Below are positions 43,501 to 46,895 of a stretch of DNA of 46,895 nucleotides, one piece after another; position 1 is the stretch's first letter, and each line of letters opens with the position of its first letter. The stretch is from an uncultured Bacteroidota bacterium (lineage in GTDB: Bacteria; Bacteroidota; Bacteroidia; Bacteroidales; 4484-276), in assembly GCA_903944895.1 (NCBI GenBank), contig CAJATL010000114.1:1-46895 (forward strand), read 5' to 3'. The position numbers and the translations under genes are program-made. The notes beneath the pieces were generated by a model, which was given only the letters and a program-made list of their open reading frames with translations, did not search any database and was not told the origin of the DNA.

Positions 43501-44674
43501 GAAGGTTCAGTGCACCTGAAGCAGGGATCAACTGTCCGGCGGCATGGAGCTTTAAACCAGAGTCCCATGGGCCGTTCCAGTTTGTCCAGTTTCCACTGAC
43601 ATCCACGTTAGTCCATTCGGTAGAGGTTGGAAGACGCCAGCCGGCGCCCAGCTCAAGGGTACATGGGTCGTTGGCTGGCAGCCAGTCAGAATTTTCACTT
43701 ATGGTGGTTATCCAGGGGGTGTTGGGTGTTCTGACTGTACCGGTATGTTTAAAACCTTGCTTTCGGTTAAACTGCCAGTACCAGCCTGCTGATGGTTCGG
43801 TGGCATCGTTAACGGCAGTTGCCTGGTGGTCGGCGCCAAGATTGCTGGTAATCCAGCATTTTGTTTCTTCTCCGGGAATATTGGTAACCGTGCCATAGGT
43901 AACTGTTTTGTTTACAGGGGCAACATCGCCGGTTACATGGTTTATGGTAAAGGAAGAGCCACAGGTAAAGACGGATGATACCATTTCAAAAACATAGGTT
44001 TTGTTGGACTCAGGAATGTCAACAATGATGCTTGCCTGATATCCGGAAGCAAAAGCAGTGTATTGAAGCTCATCGCCCAATGAAAAATCAAAGCCGGTGA
44101 TAGCTTCCTGTGATTTCATCGGTGGTTCCGTTTCGGTACTTCCCTGATAAATCAATGTTCCCTGCATTTGGTTGCTGTTGCCCGAATTAATCATCTTAAC
44201 CGAACGGATTTCGTTACCACAATATACCGAAAGCACATAATACTTTTCTTTCCCGGCAAGGAAAGTAAAATGATGATTTCCGGCATCCAGCGTATTTTCA
44301 TAAAAGGCAACTTCATTTCCGATGATATCAAAAACCCGCATTGTAACTATTTCCCTTGCGGGGATAAAAACATCAATGGAGGTTTTTCCATCAACCGATG
44401 GGTTGGGATAATTTGGTGAAACCGAAAACGAACTTTTTGCAGTTTCCGGGTAATCCGGCACACCGCTGACATAATCCAGAGACAACACGGTGTCGGGTGC
44501 AAAAAGCATGGTATCGCCCGGCTGCGTAAGATTTTGGATGAGAATGCTGTCCAGCGGAACATGAAGGTTGTTGTATTCCGCGGTAAACGTTAAAGCAATA
44601 ACCGGCCTTTGTGAAAAGACTGCCGGTATTGAAAGAAGGAAGCAAGCTGAAAAGAGAATTGTAAACTTTTTCAT
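40571..44674 (-). CDS. Very large secreted FISUMP protein, architecture A-Fn3-B-Fn3-A-Fn3-A
   Basis: The 1367-residue protein is the largest of the island. After the signal peptide (MKKFTILFSACFLLSIPAVFSQ), the shared beta region and the internal T9SS-sorting-like domain (about 83-163), it carries type A (about 238-440), Fn3-like, type B (about 543-745; QCWFLENLNVGTM, GICPTGWHIPTN-like AICPTGWHIPTN, SVRCLKN), Fn3-like, type A (about 845-1045), Fn3-like and type A (about 1148-1367). The first A domain has the aberrant YRSGTQ where the others have YWSSTQ. The alternation looks like repeated duplication of an A-Fn3 unit with a B unit inserted. It is expected on the cell surface. No terminal sorting domain is present. 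Confidence 0.87.
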   Translation of the reverse strand: MKKFTILFSACFLLSIPAVFSQRPVIALTFTAEYNNLHVPLDSILIQNLTQPGDTMLFAPDTVLSLDYVSGVPDYPETAKSSFSVSPNYPNPSVDGKTSIDVFIPAREIVTMRVFDIIGNEVAFYENTLDAGNHHFTFLAGKEKYYVLSVYCGNEIRSVKMINSGNSNQMQGTLIYQGSTETEPPMKSQEAITGFDFSLGDELQYTAFASGYQASIIVDIPESNKTYVFEMVSSVFTCGSSFTINHVTGDVAPVNKTVTYGTVTNIPGEETKCWITSNLGADHQATAVNDATEPSAGWYWQFNRKQGFKHTGTVRTPNTPWITTISENSDWLPANDPCTLELGAGWRLPTSTEWTNVDVSGNWTNWNGPWDSGLKLHAAGQLIPASGALNLRGVHGRYRSGTQSTADWGWNLIFGDTWCFIYDDDKEGGNTARCLRETGTASLPTVNTAAITDITQTTATGGGEVTDDGGSEVTARGVCWSTSQNPTIADSHTSDGTGTGVFVSNLTNLTPNTPYFVRAYATNSVGTAYGNDVNFVTTSSLFTCGDIVTYEGQNYNTIVMGTQCWFLENLNVGTMVTQNQTNNGVIEKYCYNDDPANCEIYGGLYDWGEVMQYSTQPGIQAICPTGWHIPTNEEFTTFTDYISSQPAYFCDNSGFNNAKAIATNTGWDSSSEYCAVGNDQSSNNASGFSGMPVGMRMDNGSGFSGVGNTTAWYSSTESSSFASFGRMIAADYWFILSSMMSKSYGLSVRCLKNETSANIPTVTTSGITDITQATATGGGEVTDDGGADIIARGVCWSTSQNPTITDSHTSDGTGIGTFVSNLTELTPNTPYFARAYATNSVGTAYGNEVNFTTLSAGFVCGSTFTINHITGEVAPVNKTVTYGTVTNIPGEPSKCWITSNLGSDHQATAKDDATEASAGWYWQFNRKQGYKHTGTVRTPNTTWITSINENSDWLVANDPCTIELGSGWRIPTHTEWTNVHASGNWTNWNGPWNSGLKMHAAGVLSHQDGSVYGRGSFGNYWSSTQCDYPEGGWELLFYSVGSEIRDQGKANAESIRCISEASASTMPTVSTSQVIDITQTTATSGGNVTADGGALVTDRGVCWSTTQNPTITDSHTSDGTGTGAFVSNLTNLTPNTPYFVRAYATNSVGTAYGNEESFTTLPAGFVCGSTLTINHVTGEIAPVNKTVTYGTVTNIPGETSKCWITSNLGADHQATAKDDDTEASAGWYWQFNRKQGYKHDGVTLTPNTTWITSINENLNWTAANDPCTIELGTGWRIPIKTEWTNVDASGGWTDWNGPWNSSLKMHAAGCLSGSDGSLFGRGAIGYYWSSVQDGTTAGWHLVFTSTESSINAWPLKSNGFPLRCIKQ

Positions 44675-44725
44675 AAAAAATATTTATTAGGTTAAAGATT
44701 GAAAAGAAAGCTTATTAAAAATTAC

Positions 44726-44796
44726 CACGGAGACACGGAGAGTACTGAGTTTTATAGTTTTTCTCTGTGGTTCTCTGTGGCCTTCGTGTCTCCGTG
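44726..44796. repeat. Inverted repeat with CTCTGTGG tandem, possible terminator
   Basis: CACGGAGACACG (44726-44737) and CGTGTCTCCGTG (44785-44796) are perfect reverse complements, 47 bp apart. Between them TTCTCTGTGG occurs twice in tandem. The hairpin lies between the stop at 44816 and the next island gene and could act as a terminator, although no T run follows directly. Confidence 0.6.
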
Positions 44797-44815
44797 TTTA
44801 AAATTTGTGATTGGA

Positions 44816-46468
44816 TTACTTAACGATGGTTAACTTTTGCCGCTCCGAAATGCTTCCTGATTTTAACTCAAGGATGTAAATTCCTGGAGTAAGGCCAGAA
44901 GTATTATAGGTTAAGGGTTGATTTCCGGGCTGAATGATCCCTTCATAAACCACATTAACCAGCCTGCCGGATAAATCGAAAAGACTTATTGTTGCCCCTG
45001 ATGGTTGAAGAATTTCAGTGCTTATGGTCAGATTTCCGTAGGCAGGATTGGGATAAATGGCCATCAATGAAGGCTTGCAAACTGTTGGATCATTGATTTC
45101 TAAAGGATAAGAAGAATAATATGCCTGAGCATTTGAAGCCATGTTTCCAAATAGTAGAAAGTAATTACCGCTGTCATTGATGCCCAGTTCTACAAACCAT
45201 TCACCTATTACCCAACCGGAACCATCCCACATAAAAGCATTACCAATGACTAAACCAGCCTGGTATTCGTAATCAACTTTCATATTGTTTGCCCATGCGG
45301 CACCATCCCATAATTGATAAAGTGCGTTTAACTGGTTTCCTTCAATATCATAGGTAAAAATCCCAAGGCTTGCGTTTGTCCAGGCCCCTTCCCAATATTG
45401 GTAAAGGTTGGTAAGAACTTTGCTGTTTGCATCAAAAGTTCGTGTAACGAAATCAGTGTTATCCCATGCCCCGCTCCAGAATTGCACCAAAAAAGTAAGC
45501 CAGTTTCCAAGTTCGTCATAAGTGTAGGTTTCCATATAGTAATTTGTCCAGGTACCGGTATCACCGCTTTCATTTGTGTATGTTAACATGTTACCAGCTT
45601 CATCATAAGTGAAGGTGTCACGGTACATTAACATTCCCCAGCCAGTGCCCTCCCAGCCTACCATTGTATTTGTTAAAAGCTGTCCATTGGTTGTGTAGGT
45701 TTTGGTCCAAAGATAGCTGTTTAGCCAGGCTTCATTTTCCCAGTATTGCCATAAAAGGGTCAACAGGTTCCCATTTCCATCATAAGTCATAGTGCTAAAT
45801 GATGAATTTAGCCAGGCACCGGTATCCCAAAGTTGAGATAACCGGGTTAACTGATTCCCGTTTCCATCAAAAGTATTAGTGGTAAGTTCGGAATTAACCC
45901 AATTTCCTCCTTCCCAATACTGGTAAAGATCAGTTAATCCATTTCCGCTGGCATCATAAGTGAAGGTATTTAATTCGTTATTAAGCCAGGCGTTGTTAAC
46001 CCACACCTGCCCGAGAACTGTTAGCAGATTTCCATTGACATCGTATGTGCCGGAATACCGCTCCAAATTAACCCAACCATTATTTTGCCAGTCGAAAATC
46101 GTCTCGCTTACTAAGTTTTGGTTGTCGTCATATAATAAAATCTCTTTGAAATTTCCGTAAGTATCGGCAAATGAAATTATTGTATCTGGGTGAAAGGCAA
46201 GGCCATCCGTACCCCATAACTCGTTTTGCTTTAAAACTGACTTGTTGCCAATTCCAATTTTACTCCAATTTACAGGATTTTTTAGATCAGGACGATTTTC
46301 CCTGAGGGTTTTCATGTCAAGTTTTTGGTTGATATGCTTTTCGGTTTTATCCCTAAACGATTTCAGGGATTTTGGGTTGTGAATTTCCTGCGAAATTGCA
46401 GGACAGGTTGCCAGCAGCCATAGGGCAAAAGCCAATAATGGCATCAAAACAGACCTTCTTGTTTCCAT
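44816..46468 (-). CDS. T9SS-exported repeat protein with type A sorting domain
   Basis: The 550-residue protein has a signal peptide (METRRSVLMPLLAFALWLLA, ending TCPAISQE). Residues about 110-440 consist of some eight repeats of roughly 40 residues with the pattern TYDxxGNxLTxLxQxWxxxxWxN, similar in spacing to YD/RHS-type beta repeats but with a conserved tryptophan. The last 85 residues are a complete T9SS type A sorting domain (AIYPNPAYGNLTI, LFDLSGRLV, GLTPGIYILEL, ending KLTIVK). It is therefore secreted through the outer membrane and attached to the surface or released. The binding partner of the repeats is unknown. ATG 46468 starts the signal peptide; an upstream ATG at 46519 would add a hydrophobic, aromatic leader and is less likely. 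Confidence 0.87.
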   Translation of the reverse strand: METRRSVLMPLLAFALWLLATCPAISQEIHNPKSLKSFRDKTEKHINQKLDMKTLRENRPDLKNPVNWSKIGIGNKSVLKQNELWGTDGLAFHPDTIISFADTYGNFKEILLYDDNQNLVSETIFDWQNNGWVNLERYSGTYDVNGNLLTVLGQVWVNNAWLNNELNTFTYDASGNGLTDLYQYWEGGNWVNSELTTNTFDGNGNQLTRLSQLWDTGAWLNSSFSTMTYDGNGNLLTLLWQYWENEAWLNSYLWTKTYTTNGQLLTNTMVGWEGTGWGMLMYRDTFTYDEAGNMLTYTNESGDTGTWTNYYMETYTYDELGNWLTFLVQFWSGAWDNTDFVTRTFDANSKVLTNLYQYWEGAWTNASLGIFTYDIEGNQLNALYQLWDGAAWANNMKVDYEYQAGLVIGNAFMWDGSGWVIGEWFVELGINDSGNYFLLFGNMASNAQAYYSSYPLEINDPTVCKPSLMAIYPNPAYGNLTISTEILQPSGATISLFDLSGRLVNVVYEGIIQPGNQPLTYNTSGLTPGIYILELKSGSISERQKLTIVK

Positions 46469-46895
46469 TGTGATTGGATTTTTTTTGTAAAATGAAAAGG
46501 TGAATTCAAAAAAGAACATATATAGAATGTAAAATACTTCATTTCAATGCTATACAATGGGTGGACTAATATGAAAGTTAAAGATACATTTTTTATTAAA
46601 ACCAAATGATCAGTACAAATTTATTTCATTTCTTTCTGTGATTTAATCCTAACCTGGATAAACCAGAAAAAACAAAATTCAAAATTCAAAACTCAAATTT
46701 TTCCGAAATTTAATTTGTCATTTGTCCCGATAGTCCCGATTGCTATCGGGGGGATGACTTTTGTAATTTCTGCCAAAAAAAACATCAATTTCCAAAATAA
46801 GAGCCTACGTTTTTCCTTTCAGGAAAAAAGCCTTTCAGGGAACAAAACACCCCATTGGCAAACCAGAGCAAGGAATACTATTACCACTAAGGCAC
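46469..46895. other. Right-end intergenic stretch without a gene
   Basis: No convincing coding sequence. It contains CCCGATAG (46726-46733) and CTATCGGG (46743-46750), a perfect 8-bp hairpin, and an A-rich stretch with a repeated AAATTCA pattern near 46675-46695. The promoter of the T9SS gene must lie here; TATCTTTA on the minus strand near 46580 is one base off the -7 consensus. Confidence 0.6.

Noticed and set aside
25698-44674. A complete diversity-generating retroelement
   Set aside because: No reverse transcriptase, accessory gene or template repeat is visible on either strand, and the variable sites are not limited to one base type in the copies compared by eye.
44816-46468. RHS toxin
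   Set aside because: There is no RHS core box, no C-terminal toxin domain and no immunity gene; the protein ends in a T9SS sorting domain.

Overview
The window comes from a member of the Bacteroidota, most likely an uncultured Bacteroidales/Marinilabiliales-type organism. The evidence is direct: at least a dozen genes are preceded by the Bacteroidota -7 element TAnnTTTG; Shine-Dalgarno sequences are almost absent; there is a type IX secretion (T9SS) type A sorting domain; and there are many Fibrobacter-succinogenes-major-paralogous (FISUMP) domains. No rRNA, tRNA, CRISPR array, transposase or integrase gene was seen.

Left part (1-25 kb), mostly housekeeping. The order is: the tail of a Na/phosphate cotransporter-like gene; a putative molybdenum carrier; prmC and an XdhC-family gene on divergent strands whose promoters each lie inside the other gene; a secreted M14 zinc carboxypeptidase; an 800-bp intergenic region with a composite palindromic repeat; a lone hypC; a stand-alone EF-G gene; a two-gene envelope operon; a FISUMP protein; a TPR protein; a small membrane protein; then miaA, a pRiA4b ORF-3-like gene and a CCA-adding enzyme on the minus strand; a small secreted cysteine-peptidase-fold protein; and a PEP/pyruvate block of pckA, a TPR sensor histidine kinase and ppdK. 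PPDK carries an unusual lysine-rich C-terminal tail.

Right part (25.7-46.5 kb), a minus-strand island of secreted proteins. Six large genes carry 13 FISUMP-type domains; a seventh FISUMP gene with one more domain lies at 10.6 kb. I distinguish two subtypes. Type B is canonical (QCWxxENLNxGTM ... GICPxGWHxPTD ... SVRC). Type A is CWITSNLG ... WYWQFNRKQG ... WRIPT ... NWNGPW ... RC. The domains are shuffled with Fn3-like spacers, a DUF1566-like domain, a tail-fibre-like repeat region and a beta module (called module X here) that is also found at the C-terminus of the carboxypeptidase. A thioredoxin-fold lipid/periplasm-type protein and a 98-residue unknown interrupt the island, and a T9SS-sorted repeat protein closes it.

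The strongest candidate for something new is the FISUMP island. All nine type A copies keep an identical 19-bp block, including synonymous positions, while the roughly 45 residues before each domain end are hypervariable in a fixed frame. This looks like duplication or gene conversion plus targeted diversification of a ligand pocket. No reverse transcriptase or template repeat is present in the window, so a diversity-generating retroelement is only a hypothesis. A second candidate is the pair of composite palindromic elements at 5.6 and 25.3 kb, which have the same four hairpins in the same order and nearly the same spacing.
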